This document shows, piece by piece, positions 1 through 14,768 of a stretch of DNA of 64,000 nucleotides (positions are counted from its first letter, which is position 1; the number at the start of each line of letters is the position of its first letter). Source of the DNA: Paramarasmius palmivorus (taxonomy: Eukaryota > Basidiomycota > Agaricomycetes > Agaricales > Marasmiaceae); NCBI GenBank assembly GCA_037176845.1, contig JAYKXP010000006.1:744001-808000 (forward strand). Reading direction: 5' to 3'. The notes below the pieces were generated by a model, which saw only the letters and a list, made by a program, of their open reading frames with translations, was not told the DNA's origin and searched no databases. The position numbers and the translations under genes are program-made.

Positions 1-395
1 CAAACTCCTGCGATGGGCTTGATCAATTGGCAGAAACGCCTGAGGCCTAGGAATAGCGTGCAGAAGACTCGCAAGCACTTAACCGTGTTCTGGTTTTTGC
101 GAGCGAACACAGCTACCTTAAGCTCTACGGTCTCTGGACGCTATGTTACGAATACCTATGTCAGAAAAAGGTCAAAAGATCATCGTTAGGGCAGCCATGC
201 AAGTGAACGCTTACCATACAGATCGAGGCTTTGAGCAGATCATGGAATCCAACTGGCACCAATAACAGACTGGCGGTTTGCCAATGGCGGTCATGGGTAA
301 ATAGTGCAAAGTGAGCTCGTGAGCGCTCGGTCCAGAGCTCGGCATGCCGTGACAAGAATATGATGTGACGACCACTCGACTTGTCTTCAACGCCC
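1..395. other. upstream region of rsp5, no gene seen
   Basis: No open frame here resembles a known protein. The reverse-strand frames covering about 161-487 overlap the first exons of the rsp5 gene and look random. The stretch most likely holds the rsp5 promoter and leader, and perhaps the tail of a neighbour lying outside the window. Confidence 0.5.
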
Positions 396-3295
<2,900 letters not shown>

Positions 3296-3599
3296 AGTAC
3301 TCCATCGTTTGACAGACTGTTATATATGTACATCCATTGCTTAGTTTAGTGCTATCCTGTTTTCTTTACCCCATATCGGTTTGTCGTAGTGTGTACTGGA
3401 AGTTGTACATTAGAAATCGCTTGAAGGTATTATTTACAACATCTGGATCGAGGGCTGAGTAAGATTTCATAGCAAGGTGGGTCTTTTCAACTTTGATTAG
3501 ATGTACAAATAGCAAACGACACAACAGCAAAGAGATACGAATAACTGACGGTAGATACGACCCCATTATCCCGACCGAATTACTCCCGCCACCTTTTAT
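3296..3599. other. convergent 3' intergenic region
   Basis: This stretch lies between the stop codons of rsp5 (+) and the CPSF6-like gene (-), so it should hold both 3' UTRs and terminators. A reverse-strand open frame of 66 codons (3366-3566) lies in the CPSF6-like 3' UTR and resembles nothing known. Confidence 0.5.
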
Positions 3600-5052
3600 T
3601 TAACTTTCATCTGCTCTGAACCTCTTCCGTGGGCCATCAGGCCCATACTGATTGCCACCGCGACCACCTTGGACGAAAGCTGGATTGAAGTGACCTTGAC
3701 CGCCAAAGTTACCTCTTCCTGAGCCCATATTGCCGCCGCCCATCATATTATTAGGCATCATACCCATACCTATAATAACAAAAGAGTCCCCATAAAATCC
3801 ACAGGGAATAGAAGTCCAGTAAGCATGACATGCGAATCCAGGTATCTAAACAGAAAGACCCATACCCATTCCACCACGACCACCGCCGGCACCTCCTCGA
3901 GGGCCCTGGGGAATCATACCTCGGCCACCAAATCCGCTCATACCCATGGAACCCATCATATTGCCCATCATGTTGCCCATACCCATTGGCATACCCATAC
4001 CCATAGGCATGCCCATCCCCATGTTACCGCCCATGTTGCCCATGCCACCACCACCCATGGTCATGCCACCTCCGCCGTTCATCGCGCCTCCTCCACGCAT
4101 ACCACCACGGGGGTTACTACCTCTGAAGTTTGTGCCTCCACGACTGACTTGTCCTTGTTGCGTCATGCGGTTCTCCCTTGGGGGCGGTTCTGTAAGATAT
4201 CAAATGATCAGTGCCGGTCGAAGAACTATATGCTGTGAAGCTGTGAAGTACCTTTCGGAAGGGTACGGAAAGGATTGCCCTGAGAGGAATTTGCGAATGT
4301 GGCTGATGCGCGACGATTCTGGAAATCACTGCAGGTGGCGTCAACAGTCAGGATCGACTGAAAAAATAGGGAATGCACCTACTTGTTGTCAAACCACTGC
4401 TTGAGGGCGGCGGCATCCTCGTAGTTGTGGCATTCGATATATGCAATCCTGTATGGGAGGTGAGCGCCATTTCGCGGCGATCTGAACGGAATGGTTGCAC
4501 ACCCTTTACTCTTGCCATTCACCTTATGCTCAGAGAATGTGATATCCTTGTGGTCAATGGAAATTCCAAGGTTCAAAGCGACTTGACGCAGATCTTCATC
4601 GGTAGTCCACTATATGCGTGCATAGACGGAGGGATAGATAGGGAAATCAAATAAAGAAGTATTAGAACGTGTACACGCTATAAATGAACAAATGTACAGA
4701 CCCATTGTAAGTCACCGATGTACAGAGCATCCATACCCTCATTTTGACCGTTGTTCATCCCATTCATCATAGCATTGTTCATTTGACCGTTCATTGGAGT
4801 CTGTTGGTGCGACTGATAATCACCATTAGACTGGAAGTCATGCTCATCGTCTAGCTCCTTGGATTCTTCTCGTTCACGTTTCTGTCCGGTAGTTGGTTCT
4901 GGATTAGAGGTCTCTGTCGGAACCTGTTGAGGCTCTTCATAATCCTGGGAAAGCTTGAGCAGAGGCATCAACTACAGCAAAGTACGACTCACCTCAGCGC
5001 TGAGCTGAATCTGGGCATCTTCACCGTAGATATCGAAGTCGTCTTCAGGCAT
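3600..5052 (-). CDS. RRM protein similar to CPSF6/CFIm68, Gly/Met-rich tail
   Basis: This is a predicted nuclear RNA-binding protein of the CPSF6/7 type, a family that helps choose poly(A) sites in pre-mRNA. It starts with an acidic segment ([17 protein letters not shown]), followed by an Asn/Met/Gly-rich stretch. A single RRM follows, with [15 protein letters not shown] as the RNP2 side and SKGIAYIEC as the RNP1 side; the WW after RNP2 is characteristic of CPSF6. The RNP1 motif is split by an intron at about 4450. The C-terminal third is a Gly/Met/Arg low-complexity region (GMGMPMGMG repeats, RGG-like motifs) ending in a basic [11 protein letters not shown]. At least six short introns are needed. 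The family name rests on the RRM type and general architecture; other RGG-RRM proteins remain possible. Confidence 0.8.
3930..4110 (-). repeat. ATGCCCAT-type low-complexity repeat (Gly-Met-rich coding)
   Basis: The + strand shows many copies of CCCAT and ATGCCCAT here, which on the coding strand give alternating Gly and Met codons in the tail of the CPSF6-like protein. The same bias produces long spurious open frames on the opposite strand. Confidence 0.8.
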
Positions 5053-6599
5053 GATTAGGGTGTTTGGGATTTACAATGAAATCGTGGATGGATGGAATAT
5101 GGTTCCGAGTTATAAAATTAACTGATTTGCACTGTAAAGAACGACATGACAGAATTGATTGAGTATTCGACGACAACAGATGCACGACAAGCATTGGCAC
5201 AAAAGACAAGAGTAGTCAGAAACAGGGTAGCCAGGCGCCCTACAATGCCGCGAAAACAGTGGTAGAGCTTACATGCGATATGGATACAGGAATACAAGCT
5301 TATACAGCGAATTTAGTTCCCTTCAATACAGTATGCGAGCGAGGAAAGAAGGGTTCTTGAAGGAGTTGCTGACGCGGCAAAAGGGAGATGATGAAAGTAC
5401 GGGAGAAGGAGCAAAGCTGACAGAGTTCCACGGAATTGCCTTTGTTTGTTTGTACTAGGTGGTCTATTGGTTCGCACGTGACATTGACGCGCGCGAAGCG
5501 CCCAAACACCTTTTCGCTTTTGCAACCATGTTCCCCAGGCTCCCAGCAAAGAATGCGAACCTGGTGGAATTGAGACACCTAGGAAGCCCAGAGATTGTTT
5601 TACCGCTATAACCAGAATATGTGGTCAGAAGGAACGTAATGAACACTCCAAGATGTGGTGCATGAAGGACGCTAGGGGGAAGAGAAAGGTGCGCAGTCAA
5701 AAACCATTTACCTTCTTTCCTTCAATGTTTGGGATGATATAGGATAACTCTCAAGTGTATCCATATCCCGCGCGGGCCGTATGCTTCACCTGTCAATCTC
5801 ATAACTTGACGACAGCATTGCCATCTGCATTGATAAACCGAAAAACCTACTTCAAGTTCGGGCAAGTTACTTGAAACCTGTGCAACACAACATTTCCTGT
5901 AGTTGACATGTGCCGCTTGCCCGGCATCTTTGCAGGGGTTCTTATCGACCAGAGAAACCTCATATCACCTACTGCAACTGTGAAGAGGCCTAACCATAGA
6001 GTACGGTATGCCGAAGCTGTGGACTTGTGAAACTGGCCGTCCTTTCCTAGCGAAGCTTGCGGCCGTTATGCCCGCCTCTGAAATTTAATGGCTTGGATCG
6101 AACGGCAAGTGCCTCTTGATCATCTCAGGTTGAGCGAACTGATTGACAGTGTTGGCAGACGCACATGTCTTTTGAATCACATCATTCATCAAACTTGTTA
6201 AACTTCGTATAACGCTTCGAAATGGGACGAAGTTTGAGCGATACATGCCACCGAGAATGGCGAAGCCAAGGATATCCCGCAAGATTTTCTTGCTAGGATG
6301 GGGTATCATGCTGCTCGAGCTTCAAGCTGCTTCACATATCCTCAGCTGCATGGACAGTGAGCTTGGTCTGGTTACGACCTCTGTTAGGGTAAGAGCCTCA
6401 TAAATGGCATCCCGCGAGAAGGTATAGCCCTCATGGAACGCCCTATGTCAGCTGCCATCTGCCTATAGCTTCAGCGATTATATACTTTCTGTCAACTGCC
6501 AGTAGGTCACTATCTTCGTATCTGCCATCCAATTCTCTGGTTCACTTACTTCTCGAACCAAAGAAATGGGCTGGCTAATGTGTATTTCTCTCTCAGTGC
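5053..6599. other. gene-poor region, no gene supported
   Basis: About 1.5 kb lies between the CPSF6-like start and the TATA box of the secreted-protein gene. Several short open frames occur (for example 5464-5700 and 6085-6309 on the minus strand), but none shows a recognisable domain or a convincing splice pattern. The CPSF6-like promoter should lie at the left end. I see no terminal repeats or transposase-like motif. It could hold a non-coding RNA or decayed sequence. Confidence 0.45.
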
Positions 6600-6606
6600 T
6601 ATAAAA
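6600..6606 (+). promoter_or_regulatory. TATA box of secreted-protein gene
   Basis: TATAAAA lies 250 bp before the start codon at 6856, implying a leader of roughly 220 nt. A tract just before the ATG ending in CTCGCAG could be the acceptor of a 5' UTR intron. Confidence 0.5.
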
Positions 6607-6733
6607 GCTAGTCACCGTCTTTCCCAAGCAGCATCAATTCGCCTTTCGTTCTCTTCGCCTTTTCTTTGTTGGTCGGCCTGGTTGCCTTGACGTTTCTTTC
6701 TCCCAAGTGAACTTTTACCGTTATTGCAACTTG

Positions 6734-6763
6734 AAGCAGGTGGGCCCTAAGCAGGTGGGCCCT
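6734..6763 (+). repeat. tandem 15-bp direct repeat in 5' leader
   Basis: AAGCAGGTGGGCCCT occurs twice head to tail with no mismatch. Each copy contains the palindrome GGGCCC. It lies between the TATA box and the ATG of the secreted-protein gene. Confidence 0.9.
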
Positions 6764-6855
6764 TCAAGACTCAGGTGGTGACCATCTAACTTATACCCTC
6801 TCGCAGAATCACCAACCTCATTCTTTCTTCGTCGTCTACTTTACGAATCATCGTC

Positions 6856-7674
6856 ATGTTTGCCAAGCTCGCAGCTGCTCTTGTCTCTCTTTCTGTTCTC
6901 GCCACCGGTGTAGTATCGGCGCCTGTTGCTTCCCAAAACCAGTCACTAGGTGAATGGTTTTCCCGTGTCATCTGCTATTGTTGACTGACCTTGACCCACA
7001 GTGGGCCGCACTGGTCACGGCTTCAGCTCCTGGCGGGGAATTTCTTCCTTGGATAACTTTGACAACTTCTACGGCATCGATAACTTCTCAGGCCACATCG
7101 TCGAGCAGAAGGTTGTCGTGAAAAAGGAAGAGGTCGTTTGCCGCTCTCAGCAAATTGAAATCATACAACAACGTCTCGTCGTCCTCCAAGAAATGGCTAA
7201 GAAGTAAGCCGTTCTATGGCTCAGTACATTCAACAAGCTGACACTCCTGATATCCAGAATTATCACCGAGCAAATTTGTGAAGTCGAAACACAAACTATT
7301 GGTATGTCTTTCGTTGTTGGATTTTGTATTGTACTCATCTTCAACTCAGTCTTCCAACAATTTATCGCCTCTTCTGGACATTTCCGCGACGACCTCCACC
7401 GCGTCTCTGGTCGTCGTCCCGGATATGACTCGGCTATTGTCAGCCACTTCGGTGACCTGCAGAGCACCGATGGCTCAATCTCCACTGTGAGTGGCATGAT
7501 CCTCTCAAAGAATGCTTCTAAATTAAGTTTAAAATGCAGCATGACCTCGGTTTCTCTGGTAGCGATGTTGGACAGAACACTGTCATTGTCGGCGGAAACA
7601 ACTGGAACGACGAAACTTCCCCCGATTCCGTTGATTCTGCTTTTGAGGCAGCGCAAGATGCGTCTTCGGATTAA
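6856..7674 (+). CDS. small secreted protein of unknown function
   Basis: Five exons (6856-6949, 7002-7203, 7258-7301, 7350-7486, 7540-7674) join in frame to 203 residues. The N-terminus is a clear signal peptide (MFAKLAAALVSLSVLATGVVSA). The mature part has an aromatic/Gly/Ser stretch, then a long amphipathic helical segment with two cysteines (VVCRSQQIEIIQQ and EQICEVETQ). It closes with GFSGSDVG and GNNWNDETSPDSV. From memory, proteins with this pattern are common, often in several copies, in mushroom-forming fungi, but I know of no assigned function. A TATA box and a long leader suggest strong regulated expression. It could be a structural wall protein or an effector-like protein; the sequence does not decide this. 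Confidence 0.8.
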
Positions 7675-7871
7675 ACGTTACATGGACAATGGACATTCTT
7701 TAGATTGGTTTTCGTACCATATACCTGCTTCATTTCGTGCTGTAGCTTAATGTGTATAAGTTCACCCGTTCGTTGCCTTGGAGCAACGGCGACCAAATCA
7801 CGAATACACGGTGGATTGATCACAAAGCAAGACTAAATAAATCCGAGAAACTATAGTAGTAAGTACAAGAA

Positions 7872-9412
7872 TTAATATGGAGGGACAAGAAAAGATAATG
7901 TATCACGATAGTCCCTCGAACTTTCGTCTGTGAAAGAGACATCCAGCAATCGTTGCCACCGCCCACTGCGCAGGACTTCAGCCCACTCTGCTGTATCGTC
8001 TTTGGCCGAGATTTGCGATTGCAATGTCCCGTACGACACCAAAAATTCAAATTTAACGGCTGCATTTGGGGAACGAGATTTTTGTGGTTTCTCCAAAGCC
8101 TGGGAGATATCCGCAAAAGGGGGTAGGGATGGTTTTGTAGCAATCGAGGCGACAACCGAATCGGGTGGTGGTGCAGGAGTTTCGGAAGGAACGGGAGCAT
8201 TCCGTCCTCGCTTGGGAACAGCTCGGGCCTGAGGTTTAGGCCGCGGCGCTGCTTTTGTGGAAGTGGATGGACCGATGTATTTCTGTAGAAGCGCAACCTT
8301 GAACCTGAGAACTGGAGTTGTAGGCGGAAGGCTCGATAAAAGGCTCAGGAACTCGTCTGAGATCTGTGTTGAAACTCGCTTATAGACGGAAATGACGAAT
8401 GCCTGGAAATCAAAGTAACTGGTGCAAGCCAGATTTACGATCTAACGGACGTAAGCGAAGAATAAGTCGCGAGAGGACAAGCGAACGAACCATGGTCAGC
8501 AACTTTGTCCCTAGTAGACGATGTCGTTCATCATCGCCTTCGATACAGGCGAAGATGATGTTCAATGGCGTCTCGACCTCCCATCTGAGGTTTCTGTTTC
8601 CTTTTGGTTGGGGTATCTGGTTGAGAAGCAAGGGCGAATGCCGAGCTAATGTATCTCGTCAGTTTCGTCGAAGTGGAGTGATACAAAGTGTAGGAACGCA
8701 CGTATCCCCTCTGCCTCAGTACGCAGCTCATCCCGCTCGAACAGAGTCAATAGCCACTGTAAAACCGGCCAAGCATGTTCAGCTATCAGGTCACTACTAT
8801 CCTCTTCATCCGACTCGCCCGCTGTCATCCGCCGTAGCCTCTCTTGGCGGCTTTCTTGAATAGCAGGAGTTTCAATAAAATCTTTTTCTAGGAAATTCCA
8901 GCATGACTTGCATTGAATAATGCGTTCGGCTTCTTGAGATACCTGTGAGAAAGCACCTGACGATGCATTTTCGGTGGGACTGGTTGCGGATGATGGTAAG
9001 GCAGCAAAAATGGCCTCTAGGCTGTTTGATTGGGCGAACGCGTGAAGTGCCTTTTGTGCTGCAGCTGATGTCTCTGGAGAAATCTTGAGGAATGCTTTCT
9101 GGCGCTTCTTATCGATTTTACTGGGAGAACCAGGCGGTTGAGCAGCGAGCGGTTTCTCGGTATCGGGAGGATATAGGGCGATATATAGTAGTTGACGGAG
9201 ATGATGTCTTGTCTCTGGAATGAGTTGAAACTAAAGGAGACGCGAGAAAACAACACTCACGGGCTGGGTCTATGATCTGACGACCTCAATTGTTCAAGAA
9301 CACGGATGCCAGAGTCGAACTGCCCTTCCTCGAAACAGGCATCCACTAGACCACGTTGATTATAGTCCATAATAGGCTCCATACCACGCGTAATCGCGGA
9401 GTCTTCGTCCAT
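7872..9412 (-). CDS. uncharacterised helical protein, about 430 residues
   Basis: I do not recognise this gene. Several exons join in frame from MDEDSAITRGMEPIMDYN at 9412 to DTLSFLVPPY and the stop at 7872. Introns can be placed at roughly 9260-9200 and 8700-8645, and from about 8494 to 8403. The predicted protein is mostly helical. It has an acidic segment (GESDEEDSSD), a Trp-rich helix (AWPVLQWLLTLFERDE), a basic/proline-rich disordered stretch in the third quarter, and an ordered end with FEFLVSYGTLQSQI and EWAEVLRSGRWQRLLDVSF. It ends only 187 bp upstream, in genome terms, of the Ski3 stop on the same strand. There is no signal peptide, membrane segment or known catalytic motif. The long open, spliceable frame and its well-formed ends argue for a real gene. 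Confidence 0.6.
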
Positions 9413-9598
9413 GATTCGACAGTTCTGCTGGTGGCACAGAAAGGATGGTGGTGGTCAAAGAGTGAACGAGTGGTCACGCTCACAAGACACGCGTGTAACA
9501 GCAGTGACATTCTATGGCCACGCCTTGAGATCTTGAGACTCCACACAGGCGCTGTACTGTGTACACGTTATATATCGATACATACAACCGCTACATAT

Positions 9599-12500
9599 CT
9601 ATTTGGATATTGATTCAGATATACATAGTGTTCTCCAGCTGTCCATATCAAACGGCCTCAACATCACACTCTTCTGGGCCAGCTCAATCGCCTTCTGTAT
9701 GTTACAGTTGATTGCTTCAGCGACGGCCTTGAGCTTCAGAGTTCCATGTCGGGAATCCAAGTGTTCTGACGTAGTACCTGAAAGCGTTGGAAGAACCGAC
9801 TGATACCGATGCATTTGAAGTAGGAGGGTGGCTAGCTGATTCCTTGATGTACTTCGCGCAGGCTCGGCATGGACAGCCTTTTGGGCGACAGCGAGTGCTT
9901 CAGAAGCATTCTCCTATGTTTCAAAACAATCAAATTTCAAAAATCACGCTGGAAGAATGGGAGACGAACCTGACCCAAATGGTGTTGTAAGAGTAAGTGG
10001 TCTACGTTTCGTTCGGGATCCAATCGAGCTCGATCGTCAATGGATGAACCAAGAATTTCTGACAGAGCCGCATCGACCAGGCTGTCGTCGTCAGTCAAAA
10101 TACCCATCGCTGCCAGGGTGCTTATAGCTATGAGATTTTCGGGGTCCTCCGAGATACTACATATTCTCTTTAGAACTTTACAATCACAGTAACAGCATAC
10201 GCACCACTCTAGAAGCTTGGTTTTGGCAAGCTCTCTTGTATCTTCCGTTCCAATGGCCCACAGAGTCTGTGCAAGGAGAACTGTCACCTCTCCGCGAATC
10301 GTAGGATTGCCTTGTGCAGTTTCCAAGGAGGACTCGAAGGAAGTTAACGCTGTTTCTAGATCGTTCTGCCCAAACTGAGCTATCCCAGACCCAAATTGTG
10401 CTTGAGCTCGCAGAGAGATCTGTTGTTCTCCGTTGTCATCCTCAGGTAGAAGCCCCAACGCGCTTTCGAATGACTCCAAGGCGCCATCTAAGTCACCTAA
10501 CGACAATTTGACGCGGCCGATATTGCAATGGGCAATAGTAAAGTGCCGTTCAATGGTAGTGTCTTCGCTTTCTTCGTATGCTGCCTCCAATATCGAGATC
10601 GCTCTTTCAATCCATTTCACCGCTGAATCGGGTTGGTCTATACGTTCGCAGACCAAGCCGAATAAGTGAAGGGCCGCCGCGTCATTGGGACGTGCTTTAC
10701 AATATCGATCGAGCACGAAAAAGGCGGGTATCAAAGCTTCAGAAGATGCGCTCGAATCCTTTGACTTTGAAAAGCCTTTGAAGGCATATTGATAGTCTGC
10801 CTCGGGCTGTGAACGTCGTATTAATGGCCATTCCGCGAACGAGATGTGTTATACATACCACAATATTCACCAATCCCACTGCATGTTCCAGAATTGCGAT
10901 GGCGCCAGGCTCGTGCCCACTAGCGCTCGCCAACAGAGCCTGACCTAGCCAAGCAAGACTGTAGTCTGGGTCAGAACTCTGAGCCATGTAGAACGCTTCA
11001 TTTGCCAACTCGAAATCATTGTGATAGAAGTATAGCAGACCGAGATTTGTCCAAGTGACCGCATTCTAAAATACCATCAGTAAAGAAGGCAAGATGACGA
11101 GGTTGCAAAATACCTTTGAGTCAATTTCTAGCGCCCTAACGTAGGCGTGTTGTGCAGTCTTGGGTTGCGAAAGGAAATTGGCATCGCCGAGCGCAACCCA
11201 ATACTTGTCGACCAAAGGACATGCCCTTATAGCTTCAGTGAAGCATTTGATTGCTTGGGCTTCGGCGCTATCCCTCTTGGCCCCAGGCACCGATTTACCG
11301 GCAAGCGAGCGCAGAGCAACCGCTAGGTCAAACCACGCACTTCCCACAGCGATGTTTTCTGAAGACCCTAGCGTGATTCGATGGTCGTATCCAAGGATTG
11401 CCAGCTCCAGCAGTTTGATCCCTGTCAAAGGTTCTTCCGAGCTGCTGGTACTTGCTGAGGAGACGATACCCGTCAATCGGGAACTGACATTCCCTCCAAG
11501 TATCTGAATGGCCTCCGATACAAGTCCGGACACCGTTCTCTCGTCGTGAAGCGTTGCACTGGAGCCAAGGAAATAAAATGCGTCTGCGATGATCTTCCAA
11601 AGGATGGCTCGGAACCCTGTGCTGACGCTGATAGCGGTGAAGGATGTCCGGATAGATAATCCTAGTGACTCCTCGGCTCTTGCTATGTAACCATCTCTGA
11701 GCTCTTCGCTCCCCAAGTCAAGGTAAGTCTGGGCAAGTGATACGAGGACGCAGAGCTCTGTGTCCTGCGAGGATAGAATAGCTTGAAGCTGGGCTATCGC
11801 CTGTTGATATTGACCCATCTGACGATAAACTTCTGCAATGTAATATCGACACATCCAATCTTCTTCGTTCAGCTCGCGTGCTCTTCCTAGAGCTTTGAGA
11901 GCAGCGGTTTGTTTCCCAGAACGATAATACGCTTCTCCAAGCCTGAGCCACATAACATGATCCTCGGGTTCAGCTCTCAATGCAATTTGGAGGGCGCTGA
12001 TGGCAGGCACGTAATTCCGGTGGGTCTGCGGCAGTAGGTTCAGTCTAATAGAAGTCTTTAGAAGCGAGGAAATAGTCACCAGTTCCACAATACCAAGAGC
12101 CTTATATGCCCATACATTAGTGGGCATAACCTTGCCTCGGGCGCTCGCATTACTGCCCTCTAAACCACCTTCGCCTTCAATCGTTCTACGGGCAACAACC
12201 TCCACCAGATCCCAATCCTGCTCGTCGGCAAACCCTTCCGCGAGTCGACGCGCAGCATCAGATTCTCTGGGATCTAGCTCAAACGCCTTTTGGAAACACT
12301 TGGAGGCACGCGTAGGGTCGGGAGGGGAAGCATGTTCGGTGTAGTAGATGCCGAGGGCAGTGAAAGCAGGTGCGTATGCGGGGTCGTATTTTAGGGCAGC
12401 GATGAAATATTTGTATGACTCGTTGCGTTCTTCTCCTGGCGATTCATGTCAGTCCAAGAGTCAGAAAGGAACTGTGTAAATTACACACCACCAAGATCCC

Positions 12501-14605
12501 AGTGACATCTTCCTAGCCTCCATTGACACCTAGCGCAATCTTGTTGAGACCCTTCTAGCTCACTTAAAGTCTGCATGACACCTTTAAGAAGTGATATCGC
12601 TGAGGGCAAGTCCCCTGCTTGACCAAGACACCAAGCATGCTCTTCTCGAGCCCGTAAACCATCATCGAGATCATCGGGCAGAAGTTGAGTGACGCGTTCG
12701 AATGTTTCGCTAGCTTCCTCCCATCTCTTCTCCTGCTCGTAGATGTATCCGCGCCCCATAAGACCCGCAATGTTGTTGGGCGATTTCTGAAGAATCTGAT
12801 CAATGAGAAGCAATGCCCGGGGATGATGTTTCGGCGGGAAGAAATGCACAAAAGAAGTCGCAAGTACAACATTGAAATGCAGGCGGACACTGCGGCATTG
12901 AGTTAGTGGAACAGCATGGACCGACTTGAGTAGGCTCTCACTGTGGCAAGGAAGTTGCATTATCAGACTCGAATTTACTAACGAGTTTGAGTCCTGTTTC
13001 GGCGACCTTTATAGCATTTTCGTAGTCTGCTTCATTCTTGTATATATCAGCCATTATACGAGTGGCCAGAATAGAATTGCTAGTGGACGGGTAGGCCTCC
13101 TGCACTCATAGCTTTCAGATAGGAACATGACTTTCGAATGAGAATAACATACCAGAACCATATCATACCCGACATCGCGATCCTCTTGAAGGGTGCTTTC
13201 CGGGGTTTCCGAGTCGCTTTCCTCGACGAGAGGGACGCCCATATAGATGAAGTATCCTTTGAGGACCTTGGTAAGAGGTAGATCCGGGAATAGCTCCATG
13301 AATTGCTTCAGTAAGCTACGATCATAGTCGTCTGTTGCACGGTCGATGAACTGTTCTTGATGACGCGAGTATAGACGTACCCAGGGTCTCAACATCTTTC
13401 CCATCGAGAACGAGAGTCCAAGCTAATTCATCCGGTATCTTCAGTATCACAACACCCTGAAGAAGTTCTGCCACCTCTTTGGCGATCTTTGTCTTGGGAC
13501 TATTTGGTGAGTTGTTGTCGAGAGCATACAAATACTTCAGCTTGTAACGCAAGAGTTTGGATTCCGTCTCTCTTCTAAGGGTGTCGGATGTTTTAGGGTG
13601 GTTCAGGATCTCTTCATAGAGTGCAGGCAACTGCATGATCATCAGCATAGCATACTGAGGAAAACGAATGTTATATCACTCGAGACGGTCCCCAGACTTC
13701 TCTGCCAATGTCCTTTCTAATCTGATCGGGACTGCCTGCGTTAAGCCGCGTCCTTCGTTTCTCAAACTCTTTCTTCACATAATCCTCTTCCTGCGCCTCA
13801 ACCAAATTGATAATTTCCTGAAGAACCGAAAGCGTGTCGTGTATTGATGTCTGTACAGAGAATGTTGTGGTGGCAGTGGGTGCTGTTGGATCTGGCGGAG
13901 GCAACGAAGACAGGATTTGATGATATGGTGAATCAGGCAGGAAAAGAGACAAGGCATCGATGACCTGGGTGTATGAGCAAATGGCACGAAGAAAATTACA
14001 CGAGGCTCACCTGTGAAGTATTCCCGTGCTCCCTTCGAAGATCGATGAGTTTTTGCAGTATCTCTCCGCACTTGGTAGCGTCATTACTGCAATGAAAATT
14101 TGATGTCTTTCCATCGTTGAGATGGAGAAGGCGTACCTTTGCGCGTATATATCCATCAACCGTTGAAGAGTCTCCCCATACTTTTCCCATTCCTCGCGTC
14201 GCTCGTAGAATTTAGATAGACCCTGTTGCAGCTCAACTTGAGAGATATGCAGCAATCTCAGTGATCTGTCATACCTGCCATGCTAGAAGTTGTTCTGGCT
14301 GGACCTCTGTCGCCTTTTTGTAAGCCTACAAGACCATTAGTTCGTGTCGGGGTTAGCCGCATTAGAGTCAGATTACTTGCTCGCTTGCATCAAATTCTCC
14401 TAGCTCTAACGATGACAGTCCTAAGAAGACATTTCTGCAAAGGATTGTTTAGAGGGTTGACCGTGATCGAGTTGCGAAAAACGTGCGCGTTGTAGTTATC
14501 TGGCTCAAAGTCTAAAACTTGGAGAGCAAAATTTTTTGCTGAGCCGTAGTCCTTCTTTCCTATGGAATCTCGTGCATTCTTCAGCTTGGTCTTTACGATT
14601 GACAT
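9599..14605 (-). CDS. ski3: Ski complex TPR subunit Ski3 (TTC37/SKIC3 homologue)
   Basis: This large TPR-repeat protein matches Ski3, the scaffold of the cytoplasmic Ski2-Ski3-Ski8 complex that feeds mRNA to the exosome for 3'-5' decay. About a dozen short introns interrupt it; the product should be roughly 1,400 residues, the usual size. The N-terminus ([20 protein letters not shown] followed by [18 protein letters not shown]) is the family's first TPR pair. Many further TPR helices follow, such as [22 protein letters not shown] near 11,950 and [17 protein letters not shown] units near 10,650. The C-terminal exon ends in [16 protein letters not shown]. The start at 14605 is the first ATG that gives this conserved N-terminus. 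Other TPR scaffolds are possible in principle, but length, N-terminus and repeat spread favour Ski3. I did not resolve every exon boundary. Confidence 0.85.
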
Positions 14606-14768
14606 CGACGACGAATGAGATAACAAATGAGAGGAAAGAAAAACCCGAGTGCGAGCGCCAGCGCTCAGTGTAAGCGCCCTAAAGCCGAGTTCACACCACA
14701 ATCAGCGTCATTAGCGCAAGGCATAGAGCATTTCCTTAGTTCTACTGTAGTATGATATGCAAGGTAAG

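Noticed and set aside
3825..4404. Long + strand frames rich in Thr/His or Pro/Ile/Met
   Set aside because: They are antisense to the Gly/Met-rich tail of the CPSF6-like gene and result from its repetitive codons.
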